Source: Desulfurococcales archaeon (lineage in GTDB: Archaea > Thermoproteota > Thermoprotei_A > Sulfolobales > AG1). Taken from it: DNA of 36,586 nucleotides. Under the pieces are notes generated by a model, which saw only the letters and a list, made by a program, of their open reading frames with translations, did not search any database and was not told where the DNA came from. Positions 15,774 to 24,537 of the stretch are shown piece after piece (positions within the stretch are counted from its first letter, which is position 1; each line of letters opens with the position of its first letter). The DNA lies in contig WANO01000041.1 of NCBI GenBank assembly GCA_015521765.1, forward strand, positions 1 to 36,586. The letters are read 5' to 3'. The translations under genes were made by a program, and so were the position numbers.

Positions 15774-16934
15774 TTAGCTAACACCCGAATCAGAACCGTA
15801 ACCCCTTCTTAAAGACTCACTAATATACCTGGATATCGGATTCTTAAATGAACAATCATCACATAAGCCTAGGTTCCTAATTATATTGCATGGTGGAGGT
15901 AGATACAAATCGTTTTTCTCACGTTTCTCTAGCAGGAAATCTATCTTGCGCAACAGCAACTCATTATTTGTATTTAATAGCTTAATTATTTGATCTCTAT
16001 TCAAGCCTATCGAAACTAGAAACGTGAGAGCTAAATACACATATATATGCCAAAGCATATCACTACTGTTTACTTCACCGATTCTCTCTATAGATCTAGC
16101 TATACAGGGCGGTAGATCATTAACCCCAACACTCCTATTCGAGTATTTAGACGCTATCTCTAGTTCTTTAGCCGTGATCCTAGCCAGCCTAAACCAATCA
16201 ATCTTGGGTCGAGTAGCTAGAACCTCTCTGTTAGCCAATATATATTCATACAGTAATCTATCTCTGTACTTCTTGATCGAGGTAAAAACATCATTAGCTA
16301 TATCACTCTCAACAAGCTTAGATACAGCCTCCCTTACCTTACCCAGAAAAATATCATATATCAATTTATCTAGCTTGCTTCTCTCGGTATAAACCCTCCC
16401 CCTATACAATGAGCTCTCAACCAGAAAATCCAGAAGGTTTCTTTGGCTTATTGTTTTTTCCCTTACCAGATCTAGAAACCTCAAAGATATATTGAGACAT
16501 CTTTCTGAAATTATCCTTCTTCTGGTATTCATATATCTAAAACAAACCATATTATCGCTTTTTTCTTTCACATCTATACCTACGCCTTTAAGTATAGCCA
16601 ACGCCTCACTGATACTAGACCTTCTAAATCTATCTATAGCTAACCCGATCTCCCTACTTATATACTCATCCAGGAATCTTCTTTGACCAGTAGAAGCAGT
16701 AAGCATGATGCCTAGATAAAAAGTTACTACTCGAGTTACCCTATCGATGGAATCGAGATCAAAAACCTCTCTATCTATAAGGAGCTTCTTAACCCTTCTA
16801 TATGCATCATCCATATATGGTGTCTCCACTAAAACAGAGATATCTATCCCTTCGCCAATCTCCCTTTTTAGGAACTCGTTAAAGTCTACTAGGAATGGAT
16901 AGTAGCTTAAATCACTTATATTTGGCTGAGACAT
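15774..16934 (-). CDS. priL: DNA primase large subunit PriL
   Basis: PriL is the regulatory, iron-sulfur subunit of the archaeal/eukaryotic primase. It stabilises PriS and helps start and hand over RNA/DNA primers. Of 386 residues, the N-terminal 210 are the helical domain starting with the family-typical YYPFL. The C-terminal part carries four cysteines for a 4Fe-4S cluster: Cys277 in DLPPCIARS, Cys349 in PPPCN, Cys358 and Cys361 in GLCDDC. The KNPI segment after the last cysteine is also typical. ATG 16934 is the start, with a TATTTTATC element about 30-40 bases upstream. It is divergent from metG. Confidence 0.92.
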   Translation of the reverse strand: MSQPNISDLSYYPFLVDFNEFLKREIGEGIDISVLVETPYMDDAYRRVKKLLIDREVFDLDSIDRVTRVVTFYLGIMLTASTGQRRFLDEYISREIGLAIDRFRRSSISEALAILKGVGIDVKEKSDNMVCFRYMNTRRRIISERCLNISLRFLDLVREKTISQRNLLDFLVESSLYRGRVYTERSKLDKLIYDIFLGKVREAVSKLVESDIANDVFTSIKKYRDRLLYEYILANREVLATRPKIDWFRLARITAKELEIASKYSNRSVGVNDLPPCIARSIERIGEVNSSDMLWHIYVYLALTFLVSIGLNRDQIIKLLNTNNELLLRKIDFLLEKREKNDLYLPPPCNIIRNLGLCDDCSFKNPISRYISESLRRGYGSDSGVS

Positions 16935-16985
16935 ACCCTATCCACTTATATACTTTAGCCAGATAAAATACCCTTTATATTTTTC

Positions 16986-16995
16986 TATAAATATA
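16986..16995 (+). promoter_or_regulatory. TATA box of metG
   Basis: TATAAATATA lies 21 bases before the metG TTG. AAGGTG at 17003-17008 is a good ribosome binding site. A second T/A-rich element a little upstream would give a leader long enough to use it. Confidence 0.45.
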
Positions 16996-17016
16996 ACCTT
17001 TTAAGGTGCCTTAACT

Positions 17017-18741
17017 TTGGGTAAGTGGGTTGTAGCATCGGCATGGCCCTACATCAATAGCGTGCCCCATCTTGGCACTATAATCCATCTTTTATCTGCT
17101 GATGTATATCACAGGTTCCTAAGTCTTATGGGCGAGGACGTTATATCTGTAAGCGGCTCTGACGAGCACGGGACCCCTATAGAGGTTGAAGCAAGGAAGA
17201 GAAATATAGATCCAAAGATCTTGACAGACGAGGCACATAAATATATAGTTGAGCTCCTGAGAAGACTTGACATAAATCTAAGCAACTACTCTAGGACGGA
17301 ATCCAAGTACCACAAGGAGTTTGTGAGAAGCTTTATGCTCAAGCTTGAGGAGAACGGCTATATATACACAAAGGAGCAGGTTCTTCCCTACTGCACCAAG
17401 GATGGGATATTTCTTCCAGATAGGTTTGTTGAGGGTACATGTCCTAGATGTGGCTTTCCGAGAGCGAGAGGAGATCAATGTGATAATTGTGGAACGCTAC
17501 TGGATCCTATAGATCTAATTAATCCAAGATGCGTTTTCTGCGGCACCAAACCAGTATATAAGGAAACCATGCACTGGTTCTTCGATCTTAGAAAAACACA
17601 AGATAAACTAGAGAAATGGCTGAAAAGCAATCCCAACCTAGATGACCGTGTTAGAAAATACTCGTTATCCTGGATCAGAGAAGGGCTCAAGCCAAGATCC
17701 ATAACCAGAGACGTAAAATGGGGTATAAAGGCGCCATTTAAAAACGCTGGCGATAAAACTATATATGTATGGATCGAGGCCCTATTAGGGTATCTATCGG
17801 CTTCAAAAGAGGTGTTAGAAAAAAAAGGCAGAAAGTTCGAGGAGTTTTGGCATGATCCTGAAACAAAAACGGTCTACTTTATAGGTAAGGACAATATACC
17901 GTTCCACGCGGTTATACTTCCAGCGATGCTTATAGCTAGCGGCGAGCCGTATCCTCTACCGTACTCTATACCATCAACCGAATATATACTCTACGAAGGA
18001 GAGAAATTTAGTAAAAGCAGAAGGGTTGGGCTATGGATCGATGAGGCACTGGAACTAATAGATAACCCGGACTACTGGAGATACACCCTCATAAGAATGA
18101 GGCCTGAGGAGAGAGATTCTAACTTCAGCTGGTCCGAGTTTGCCAGAATAATTAATTCAGAGCTTAACGATCATATAGGCAACTTAGTTCATAGAGTTCT
18201 AAGCTTCATAAAGAGATTCTTTAAGTCTAGGGTGCCAGAGCCAGGAAAACTCGACAGTATAGATGAAGACTACTGGAAAGGCATCAATGATAACTATATA
18301 AAATATATCGACAAGATGTATTCCCAAAAACTGAAGCAGGCATCTGAGCATATATTGAGTATTGCTAGAGCGAGCAACGCCTACATCAACAGGAAGGAGC
18401 CTTGGAAACAGATCAAAGAGAATCCAGAAGACGCATCAACAACCATATATCTCACAAGTAACACCGTTGCCTTGATCTCACTAATGCTATACCCCATAAC
18501 GCCTAGATCCAGCAAGAAGATATGGAAAATGCTAAATCTAGATAAACACTACGGGGAGATAGAAAACATGAGACTAAGCAAGCATGAAGCAAAACACCTA
18601 GTTAAGCCCGGAATAGAGGTAGGTGAGATAGAGGTGCTCTATAGAAAAATACCCGAGGAGTTTATAGATAATATAGACAGACGCATTAAGAGTGTCAGAG
18701 AAAAAATAAATAGTAGAAGGCCAGAGGTACTTAGATTCTAG
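17017..18741 (+). CDS. metG: Methionyl-tRNA synthetase
   Basis: This class I synthetase charges tRNA-Met. The 574-residue protein has the HIGH-like PHLG (17-20). The zinc knuckles are CPRC (Cys142/145), Cys155/158 and CVFC (Cys172/175). The KMSKS motif is KFSKS (330-334). The C-terminal anticodon-binding helical domain is complete. There is no fused Trbp111-like tRNA-binding domain, as expected for many archaea. The start is TTG, eight bases after AAGGTG. It is transcribed divergently from priL. Confidence 0.96.
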   Translation: MGKWVVASAWPYINSVPHLGTIIHLLSADVYHRFLSLMGEDVISVSGSDEHGTPIEVEARKRNIDPKILTDEAHKYIVELLRRLDINLSNYSRTESKYHKEFVRSFMLKLEENGYIYTKEQVLPYCTKDGIFLPDRFVEGTCPRCGFPRARGDQCDNCGTLLDPIDLINPRCVFCGTKPVYKETMHWFFDLRKTQDKLEKWLKSNPNLDDRVRKYSLSWIREGLKPRSITRDVKWGIKAPFKNAGDKTIYVWIEALLGYLSASKEVLEKKGRKFEEFWHDPETKTVYFIGKDNIPFHAVILPAMLIASGEPYPLPYSIPSTEYILYEGEKFSKSRRVGLWIDEALELIDNPDYWRYTLIRMRPEERDSNFSWSEFARIINSELNDHIGNLVHRVLSFIKRFFKSRVPEPGKLDSIDEDYWKGINDNYIKYIDKMYSQKLKQASEHILSIARASNAYINRKEPWKQIKENPEDASTTIYLTSNTVALISLMLYPITPRSSKKIWKMLNLDKHYGEIENMRLSKHEAKHLVKPGIEVGEIEVLYRKIPEEFIDNIDRRIKSVREKINSRRPEVLRF

Positions 18742-18751
18742 AGTCTTTGAT

Positions 18752-19636
18752 CTATAAGCTCCATACAAGAAACGTAATAACCCCCGTACCTAATGATATC
18801 TTGGTTAAAGATCTTACTTTACGCGCGGTCGATATGGCAGATCTATATTCTATAGAATTCATATATATAAGTATAGATGATACGAAAGCCAAAGCCACAG
18901 TTACCTGAGATAGAACCAGGTATGCTATATTAAATTTAATGTACATAGGGATCAGAGTTAATATCCACAAAACTATACTCAGTAATATACTTAGTATAGA
19001 GGTTTTTCTAACACCTATCGATATAGCAAGAGTCCTTACGTTTTTAGCTTTATCCCCCTCAAGATCTTCTATACCCTTTAATAACTCCCTTATTAGGCTA
19101 AGCAAAACAGCAAAAACCATGGGTATAAGTGATATATATATTCGGGAGTATGGTAGATCATATAGCTCTACTAAGGCTAGCGACCCATATATAATTGTAT
19201 TTGCGCTAGAAAATGAGACAGCTAGATTACCTATAATGCCGTATTTCTTAAGGTAAGCATTATATAGTAGAACCAGTATTGAGTTCAATGCCACGAAAAT
19301 AAAGGTGTATATGCCTATAAAAATGATCGAGTATATCATTGACGATATAAAAAATATGTATGCTACCAGTAGTGCTGATCTAGCTGAAATATATCCTTTA
19401 ACTAGGGGCCTCCATGGCTTGCTTATCTTATCTGACTCTAGGTCATATATATCGTTAGATATGTAGCCTGCTGAAGCAACCAGAATTACAGGAACAGAAA
19501 GAAACAATATATTATATATGATGTTGACATCCAGATCTGATGCAACTATAAGTACACCTATAGATACGCCGAGAATCGATATAGCTAGATTATGCGGCCT
19601 ACTCATTATAACTAATGCTTTTAGCGGACGTAACAT
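18752..19636 (-). CDS. UbiA-family prenyltransferase (digeranylgeranylglyceryl phosphate synthase)
   Basis: This 294-residue polytopic membrane enzyme is likely to add the second geranylgeranyl chain in archaeal lipid synthesis. Two Asp-rich motifs bind Mg-diphosphate: NDIYDLESD followed by KPWRP, and IEDLEGDKAKNVRTLAI. About eight or nine hydrophobic segments are spread along the protein. The length fits archaeal DGGGP synthase. The ATG 19636 start follows the preceding minus-strand gene by about 40 bases. The gene is convergent with metG, with only ten bases between ends. Confidence 0.88.
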   Translation of the reverse strand: MLRPLKALVIMSRPHNLAISILGVSIGVLIVASDLDVNIIYNILFLSVPVILVASAGYISNDIYDLESDKISKPWRPLVKGYISARSALLVAYIFFISSMIYSIIFIGIYTFIFVALNSILVLLYNAYLKKYGIIGNLAVSFSSANTIIYGSLALVELYDLPYSRIYISLIPMVFAVLLSLIRELLKGIEDLEGDKAKNVRTLAISIGVRKTSILSILLSIVLWILTLIPMYIKFNIAYLVLSQVTVALAFVSSILIYMNSIEYRSAISTARKVRSLTKISLGTGVITFLVWSL

Positions 19637-19675
19637 AGCTATACTCCATAATGGGCTAATTGAAGGTGGCGAACA

Positions 19676-20692
19676 TTAAAACCTATATTCTTTTTGTGTA
19701 TACTCTGAATCACCCATCCACTTCCAAAGAACCCTAACTATTATGCTGGAATCCTTAACGCTTGTCTTTATCGGTAATTTAGCTACCAGCTCTTTATCTT
19801 TGGGGTTATTTATAGTTGATCTACCGATAACACTACCTCTATATATAGCTACAATATGCAGCTTGTCCGGCGATAAATCACCGAGATTTTGTATTCTAAC
19901 TAGTAGCTCTGTGTCGGATGATTTGTCGATAGCTACATCCTCTATGATGTATTTTGGTGCTTGAAATCTGTTTTTGACGATTGCCATCCAATTGATCTTT
20001 ATATATGTACGGGAAACATTCTCTATGGATATCTTTTTAATGTCTCCCGAAGCTATTTTTAGCGCATACTCTATAGGGGCTCTAAACTGAACTCTATAGC
20101 TGTTGCTATCGTTAATTTTTAACTCTATATTTGATGGGCCCAGATTACTGGGTGTAGACACAAATAGCTTTATGGTGGATTCTTTAGCCTTATCGTCTGG
20201 TTCGATATCAAGCGATATTCTCGATCTAGAATCAAGTATGGCTGGCCCAATAAATATATCGGTTGTAGAGCCATTGGTTTGTGACGCGTCCAGTATAGTT
20301 GCTAGAGTTATCTGATCTATATATATGTCCTCTGAACCAGCATATATGACCTCCAATATATTTCTGTTATTAAGTATCTTGGTTATTGGAGTTAGATCAT
20401 AGATGAATATAGCGTGGTGCGTATCCTTAGCAACCATGCTCGAGTAGGGTTTGAGAAGCCTGGTTATGGTGAAGTCATTAAGCGAAATTTTCCATCTAGC
20501 CTCTTTAGATATTTCATCCCAGGACCTAAACGATGAGGTGGATATAATTAAAAAACTACTGGTGATCCTGCTCTGCCCATCACTATCTATTATCATTGGG
20601 ACTCTAATTTTGTTTCTTACTGATGTGAGCTTCTCTAATATATCGTATGTTGATGTATAGAGATCACCTTTACTCCGTAAAAGGTGCTTCAA
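19676..20692 (-). CDS. Unknown beta-rich protein
   Basis: A 338-residue protein that I do not recognise. The N-terminal 30 residues are basic; the rest is rich in strands, serine, threonine and asparagine. It reads like two or three immunoglobulin-like or jelly-roll modules: IKLFVSTPSNLGPSNIELKI, then LLVRIQNLGDLSPDKLHIVA, then a terminal IIVRVLWKWMGDSE. There is no signal peptide or membrane anchor. The start is TTG, with GGGGA upstream. It lies between the DUF763 gene and the prenyltransferase gene, all minus strand and closely spaced. Confidence 0.65.
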   Translation of the reverse strand: MKHLLRSKGDLYTSTYDILEKLTSVRNKIRVPMIIDSDGQSRITSSFLIISTSSFRSWDEISKEARWKISLNDFTITRLLKPYSSMVAKDTHHAIFIYDLTPITKILNNRNILEVIYAGSEDIYIDQITLATILDASQTNGSTTDIFIGPAILDSRSRISLDIEPDDKAKESTIKLFVSTPSNLGPSNIELKINDSNSYRVQFRAPIEYALKIASGDIKKISIENVSRTYIKINWMAIVKNRFQAPKYIIEDVAIDKSSDTELLVRIQNLGDLSPDKLHIVAIYRGSVIGRSTINNPKDKELVAKLPIKTSVKDSSIIVRVLWKWMGDSEYTQKEYRF

Positions 20693-20725
20693 TCACGCTA
20701 TCCCCTAATAATTATTTTATAGAAT

Positions 20726-21901
20726 TTATAATCCATACTCTCTTGCTAGGGAGGCGAGACTTCTAAGCAGTCTCAGCTTATCGCGATCCCCTAGCTTAGC
20801 CCTATTAACGGCATCTTCTAGGGTAACTATTGTATTCTCAAGCAATCTCCTATTTACTCTATATGGCACGCCGTCTTTGCCTCCATGTGCGAATGAGTAT
20901 TTAAATGGTTCAATTGGATGGGTAACCGGATCTCTATTAGAGGGTCTATACCCATATATCAAGTCTGCAATCAGTGCCAATGCCCTTATAACGCTGGGGC
21001 CTACACCGTCTATAGATAAGACCTCTATGATCCTTTCAGCCCCGTACAGCTGAATTTTATTTATAGTATCTATTAGATGTCTAGAGATCTTTATTGGGCT
21101 ATAGTATCTAATTGCATCTATATATTCTTTATTTAATGCTTGATGCCCAATACCGCTAGCTGTATTTTTAGCGAATGTCAACAGGGAGGAGTTATTTTTA
21201 AGAATCGAATTCACCTGCCTTATATATCTAATTATCCTTGATACTGGCTCAACAACAATGTCCTCGATGATCTTCACAGTTTCTCTAGAGCCGCTATCAG
21301 TTAGATTGAGGGGCTTAACTATGTTGCTTGATGCAACACCGCTGTGGGGATTCAGTAGTTTTTCGTTAAACATATTCTTTGATAGATGGTATCTTCTAGC
21401 CATTCTTATCGATGTATTCATCCCCTGCTGTATAATTGTCCAGTTGCCTTTCTCAGATACGATTATTGAGTGGTGATATAGGCTGTATCCATCCTGTAGC
21501 AGTACATTATCTATTTTTGCTCCCAGCCTGCTCATCCTAGCTATATATCTAGACGCATCATCATCTAGATCGAGCTTCTTGGCGGCGTACTCAACTTCAT
21601 TAGGTATATTTAAGCTATGCTCGCCTTTGCCCCCCAATACCACGAAACCATAGTTGTTATCCCACGTTATCTTCTTCAATATCGCTATAACCACTGTGGT
21701 GCTTCCACTGCTATCCCAATCCATACCTATAGCATTGTTGAATGCCTGGAACCATAGAGGGTCTGAAAACCTATATATTATCTCTTCAGTTCCATACTCC
21801 TCTACCAGAACATCTATTATGGCTTTACCAATCCTCTCCATGTAGCTCAGTAGCCATTTGGGGACCTCGCCGCTGTGGAGGGGTAGATCTGCTATACCCA
21901 T
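20726..21901 (-). CDS. DUF763 family protein
   Basis: A 391-residue protein of the DUF763 family, found in many archaea and some bacteria. Visible signatures are the N-terminal DLPLHSGEVPKWLLSYM, the acid-rich segment DPLWFQAFNNAIGMDWDSSG, GGKGEHSLNIPNEVEY and the HHS near residue 143. A central RVLS-type stretch, GAERIIEVLSIDGVGPSVIR, looks like a helix-hairpin-helix DNA-binding motif. This suggests a nucleic-acid enzyme, possibly a nuclease. Function is not established as far as I know. It lies 33 bases upstream of the beta-rich gene on the same strand. Confidence 0.8.
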   Translation of the reverse strand: MGIADLPLHSGEVPKWLLSYMERIGKAIIDVLVEEYGTEEIIYRFSDPLWFQAFNNAIGMDWDSSGSTTVVIAILKKITWDNNYGFVVLGGKGEHSLNIPNEVEYAAKKLDLDDDASRYIARMSRLGAKIDNVLLQDGYSLYHHSIIVSEKGNWTIIQQGMNTSIRMARRYHLSKNMFNEKLLNPHSGVASSNIVKPLNLTDSGSRETVKIIEDIVVEPVSRIIRYIRQVNSILKNNSSLLTFAKNTASGIGHQALNKEYIDAIRYYSPIKISRHLIDTINKIQLYGAERIIEVLSIDGVGPSVIRALALIADLIYGYRPSNRDPVTHPIEPFKYSFAHGGKDGVPYRVNRRLLENTIVTLEDAVNRAKLGDRDKLRLLRSLASLAREYGL

Positions 21902-21964
21902 ACCTAATCTCTATATAGTGTTAGAGAGGCGGTTTATTTTAATTTTATAACGTTATTTATAGCG

Positions 21965-22345
21965 CTATACTAGGAGTAGTACTATAAGTATCGCTATCAG
22001 GATCAGTGAAGCTAGAATGCTTCCATGAGTATCCTTGGCCATATAGTATGCAATAGCGGAATACATAGTTACTATTATAGGTGTCGCAAGCAATATGAAC
22101 ACGCCTATCGAAGCTATCTTAAGGCCTATGCTTTGCTGACCCTTAAGTATGGATAATAAGTGTGTCTCACCACCCCTATATATCTCTGTAAATAGGGAGT
22201 CTGCCTCTTGATCTATAAAGACATATATTATAAGCCCTAGAAGCAAGGTGCCGAGAGCTAGAGCTGAACCCGCTAGAGTTATCCTATATATCGCGTTCTT
22301 TGATCTTTCGAGCACCTCGCTACCACTCATTTCGGTCTCCACCAC
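21965..22345 (-). CDS. DUF1634 membrane protein
   Basis: A 126-residue protein with three transmembrane segments (about residues 20-43, 72-96, 104-126) and a short hydrophilic N-terminus. The pattern and position match DUF1634, which is commonly encoded beside TauE/SafE exporters. It lies 22 bases downstream of the TauE-like gene, on the same strand. I infer an accessory subunit of that transporter. Confidence 0.72.
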   Translation of the reverse strand: MVETEMSGSEVLERSKNAIYRITLAGSALALGTLLLGLIIYVFIDQEADSLFTEIYRGGETHLLSILKGQQSIGLKIASIGVFILLATPIIVTMYSAIAYYMAKDTHGSILASLILIAILIVLLLV

Positions 22346-22367
22346 AGATAAGCTTGGTCACACCCAC

Positions 22368-23153
22368 TCAATATAGCCCCTTCATTATCATTTGGATTCC
22401 AAGAACCCATATTAACGCTGTAAATATATATCTTAGGGTCCTTCCTCTCAGCCTAACCATGATTCTAGATCCTGTTAAGGACCCCAATATTATTCCTGGT
22501 ATGGTAAACATTATTATTCTAGGATCCACAAGACCCTCTTTGATATACAGTATCCCTCCAGTAACCCCCGTGAGACCTATTATAAAGGTGCTTGTTGCTG
22601 TAGCCATTCTGAGGGGTAGGAGAAGGATATATTCCATGATCAATACATTGAATGCTCCGGCACCTATGCCCAGCAGTCCTGAGATGAATCCTGCGCTAAC
22701 CATTAATATGGATGCGAGATAGATGTTTTTAGAGCTTATATTTTTCCCTGCTGTAGCTTGGGTTCTTGAGGCTCTTCTCTCCCTTATAAACCCCACTATG
22801 GGTGCTGAGATCAAGACCACACCAAATATTATGAATATTATTCTTGGATCTATCAGCAGGTTCGTCTTAACGCCGATTATTGAACCCAGCATAGCTGTTA
22901 GAGCAATGGTAAAGCCTATTTTAACATTGGTTAAACCCTCCCTAATGTATTTAGAGGTGCTAGTTATGCTGGTTGCCACAGTGGCTATTATGCCAGATCC
23001 TATAAGAACCCTTATGGGTAAACCCAATGTAGCCACAATTATAGGGTTCATGATAGCGCTACCGCCAAGACCCGTTATGGATCCCAGCAGGCCACCTATA
23101 AATCCAGCACCAACAAGTATTATTGCATCCAAAATATAGTTATCCAACTTCAA
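22368..23153 (-). CDS. TauE/SafE family exporter
   Basis: A 261-residue membrane protein with about eight hydrophobic segments in two related halves. Each half starts with a glycine-rich signature: GFIGGLLGSITGLGGSAIMNP near residue 18 and GFISGLLGIGAGAFNVLIM near residue 155. The family exports sulfite, sulfoacetate or related small organic anions. The start is TTG. It is the first gene of a pair with the DUF1634 gene. The actual substrate cannot be told; a sulfur-oxyanion role is a family-level inference. Confidence 0.85.
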   Translation of the reverse strand: MKLDNYILDAIILVGAGFIGGLLGSITGLGGSAIMNPIIVATLGLPIRVLIGSGIIATVATSITSTSKYIREGLTNVKIGFTIALTAMLGSIIGVKTNLLIDPRIIFIIFGVVLISAPIVGFIRERRASRTQATAGKNISSKNIYLASILMVSAGFISGLLGIGAGAFNVLIMEYILLLPLRMATATSTFIIGLTGVTGGILYIKEGLVDPRIIMFTIPGIILGSLTGSRIMVRLRGRTLRYIFTALIWVLGIQMIMKGLY

Positions 23154-23197
23154 CTACCATTAGAGATGGCTAAGTGACTATAAAAAATAACCTGCTT

Positions 23198-23593
23198 TTA
23201 CCCTCTTCTAGCAGATCTAGCCGTAAGTATCCCTAAAACAATAACTAGGACAATAAGTATAAATGCATTCATCCTGTGGAGCGACTCCGGCAACCCCAAT
23301 GGATTATTCATAAACGTATTTAAGCCGCTAACAACCTGCACAACGCCAGATAGTAGTGCCAGATACGAGAACACCTTAACGATCATTTGAGATCCTGCAG
23401 ATTTATATGCTAGATACCCTATCAAGGCAACGCCAACAATACCCATGGTCATATGTATATCGATAAAAAACCTCGGAAGCCTATGAAGCATCTCACCCAA
23501 ACCAAACTGTATAAAAATACCCACACCCACAATAATACTAACAATGGCTACAGGCTTCAAAAACACCACCCATGAAAAATTAAAAACCTTCAT
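23198..23593 (-). CDS. Four-helix integral membrane protein of unknown function
   Basis: A 131-residue protein with four hydrophobic helices (about 10-30, 44-62, 70-90, 106-124). His36, His47 and His107 lie close to helix ends, so heme or metal binding is possible but unproven. The start ATG is 30 bases from the initiator tRNA gene on the opposite strand. It is followed by the TauE gene with 44 bases between, so it may be in the same transcript. Confidence 0.6.
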   Translation of the reverse strand: MKVFNFSWVVFLKPVAIVSIIVGVGIFIQFGLGEMLHRLPRFFIDIHMTMGIVGVALIGYLAYKSAGSQMIVKVFSYLALLSGVVQVVSGLNTFMNNPLGLPESLHRMNAFILIVLVIVLGILTARSARRG

Positions 23594-23599
23594 AAGATA

Positions 23600-23609
23600 A
23601 TAAATAAAA
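23600..23609 (+). promoter_or_regulatory. A/T-rich promoter element of the initiator tRNA
   Basis: AATAAATAAA lies about 15-24 bases before the tRNA 5' end and is the only TATA-like stretch in the 30-base divergent gap. Confidence 0.4.
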
Positions 23610-23623
23610 TGGCGGGGCTGGGC

Positions 23624-23742
23624 AGCGGGGTAGGGCAGCCTGGTAGCCCGCGGGAGATCAGCGGCCTATAAACAAAAATTAGAGGCCGCGATCCGCGAAG
23701 CTCATAACCCCGAGGTCCGAGGTTCAAATCCTCGCCCCGCTA
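23624..23742 (+). tRNA. Initiator tRNA-Met (CAT) with intron at 30/31
   Basis: The mature cloverleaf has acceptor AGCGGGG/CCCCGCT with the A1-U72 pair. The anticodon stem is CGGGG/CCCCG with three G-C pairs, and anticodon CAT is at 23703-23705. T stem CGAGG/CCTCG and encoded CCA (23743-23745) complete it. A1-U72 and the GGG/CCC stem mark it as the initiator. The anticodon stem can be built only after removing 23655-23699 (45 nt). The splice sites obey bulge-helix-bulge geometry. CGCG (23649-23652) pairs with CGCG (23694-23697), with bulges GG|A and AA|G each cut between the second and third base. The intron holds a hairpin GCGGCCT/AGGCCGC. Confidence 0.93.
23655..23699 (+). other. tRNA intron, BHB type, non-canonical position 30/31
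   Basis: A 45-nt intron inside the anticodon stem, not at the common 37/38 site. An internal hairpin GCGGCCT/AGGCCGC plus GATC/GATC closes the intron arm, with one extra A on the 5' side. Such positions are processed by the heteromeric splicing endonuclease of Crenarchaea. Confidence 0.88.
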
Positions 23743-23817
23743 CCAAACAAAACCCCGCCACCAAAGATTTCTATCTTCTAGCTAAGTGATGGAAAAAGAG
23801 CTATAGTTAGACCTTAT

Positions 23818-24180
23818 CTATTTTCTTATAGAGCCGATAATCAAGCCTGTAAAGAATCCAGCCGAGATAGGCCCTATAGTTAGAATCCCTATCGCGGCAA
23901 CAAAGTTTATTAGAAGCTCCCTCACCTCGACAGCCTGTATAGCTAGCGATTTGAGTGTTTTATCAACACTTCCTCCTAGGCTCCATACATTTAGGGCGAC
24001 ACCTACAGCTATTATTCCTATAAACGCTAGGATATACTTGATCATTTTAGACATCACATAGCCTAAAGCCGCGCCAAGAACAAACTGTATACCCATAGCT
24101 ATTGCTGTTTCAGGGCTGGATGTCATGGACGATATAATTTCAACAGTTGAAGGTATCTCTACAGGTGTATCGCTCGACAT
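23818..24180 (-). CDS. Small membrane protein of unknown function
   Basis: A 120-residue protein with a 20-residue polar N-terminus rich in Ser/Thr/Pro/Glu. It has three hydrophobic segments (about 28-46, 48-66 and 91-116), with GAALGYVMSKMI and GFFTGLIIGSIRK as glycine-rich helices. The C-terminus is basic. No family is recognised; FUN14-like small membrane proteins have a similar look, but this is weak. It stands alone, with 86 bases to the MazG-like gene. Confidence 0.6.
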   Translation of the reverse strand: MSSDTPVEIPSTVEIISSMTSSPETAIAMGIQFVLGAALGYVMSKMIKYILAFIGIIAVGVALNVWSLGGSVDKTLKSLAIQAVEVRELLINFVAAIGILTIGPISAGFFTGLIIGSIRK

Positions 24181-24266
24181 ATTGCGTCTCCCCGCGCAAT
24201 CTAACGTATATTTTTTAGTTACTAGATTAAGCTAATAAAGGTAATTCGATCCCGATAAGGGACCCC

Positions 24267-24533
24267 CTATGATTTTCTCTCTATATATTTCTTTATAAAG
24301 GCCCGCTCAACATCGATGTTGAGTAAATTAGCGATCGAAACAAGCCACGCTAGAACATCAGCTATCTCCTCCTCGATAAGCTCACGATCACCTTTAAGAA
24401 GAGCCTCGGCGAGCTCACCGACCTCCTCCACAAACCAAGCAAATGTAGGGAATAGACCTCTAGCGTTGTCCCTCTCAAAATACTCGCTATAGATTATGTT
24501 CTGAATCTCCTTGATATCCAATATACCACCCAT
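24267..24533 (-). CDS. MazG-like nucleotide pyrophosphohydrolase
   Basis: An 88-residue all-alpha NTP pyrophosphatase of the MazG/dCTPase superfamily, which removes aberrant or excess nucleoside triphosphates. The metal-binding motif is visible as FVEEVGELAEALL, followed by ELIEEEIADVLAWLVSIANL (ExxE then ExxD). The length fits the short single-domain archaeal forms. The start is only five bases after the aldo/keto reductase stop, on the same strand, so they form an operon. Substrate preference cannot be read from sequence. Confidence 0.86.
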   Translation of the reverse strand: MGGILDIKEIQNIIYSEYFERDNARGLFPTFAWFVEEVGELAEALLKGDRELIEEEIADVLAWLVSIANLLNIDVERAFIKKYIERKS

Positions 24534-24537
24534 ATTA

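Noticed and set aside
22723-23139. Long plus-strand frame opposite the TauE gene
   Set aside because: It is a mirror of the hydrophobic TauE codons and lacks independent support.
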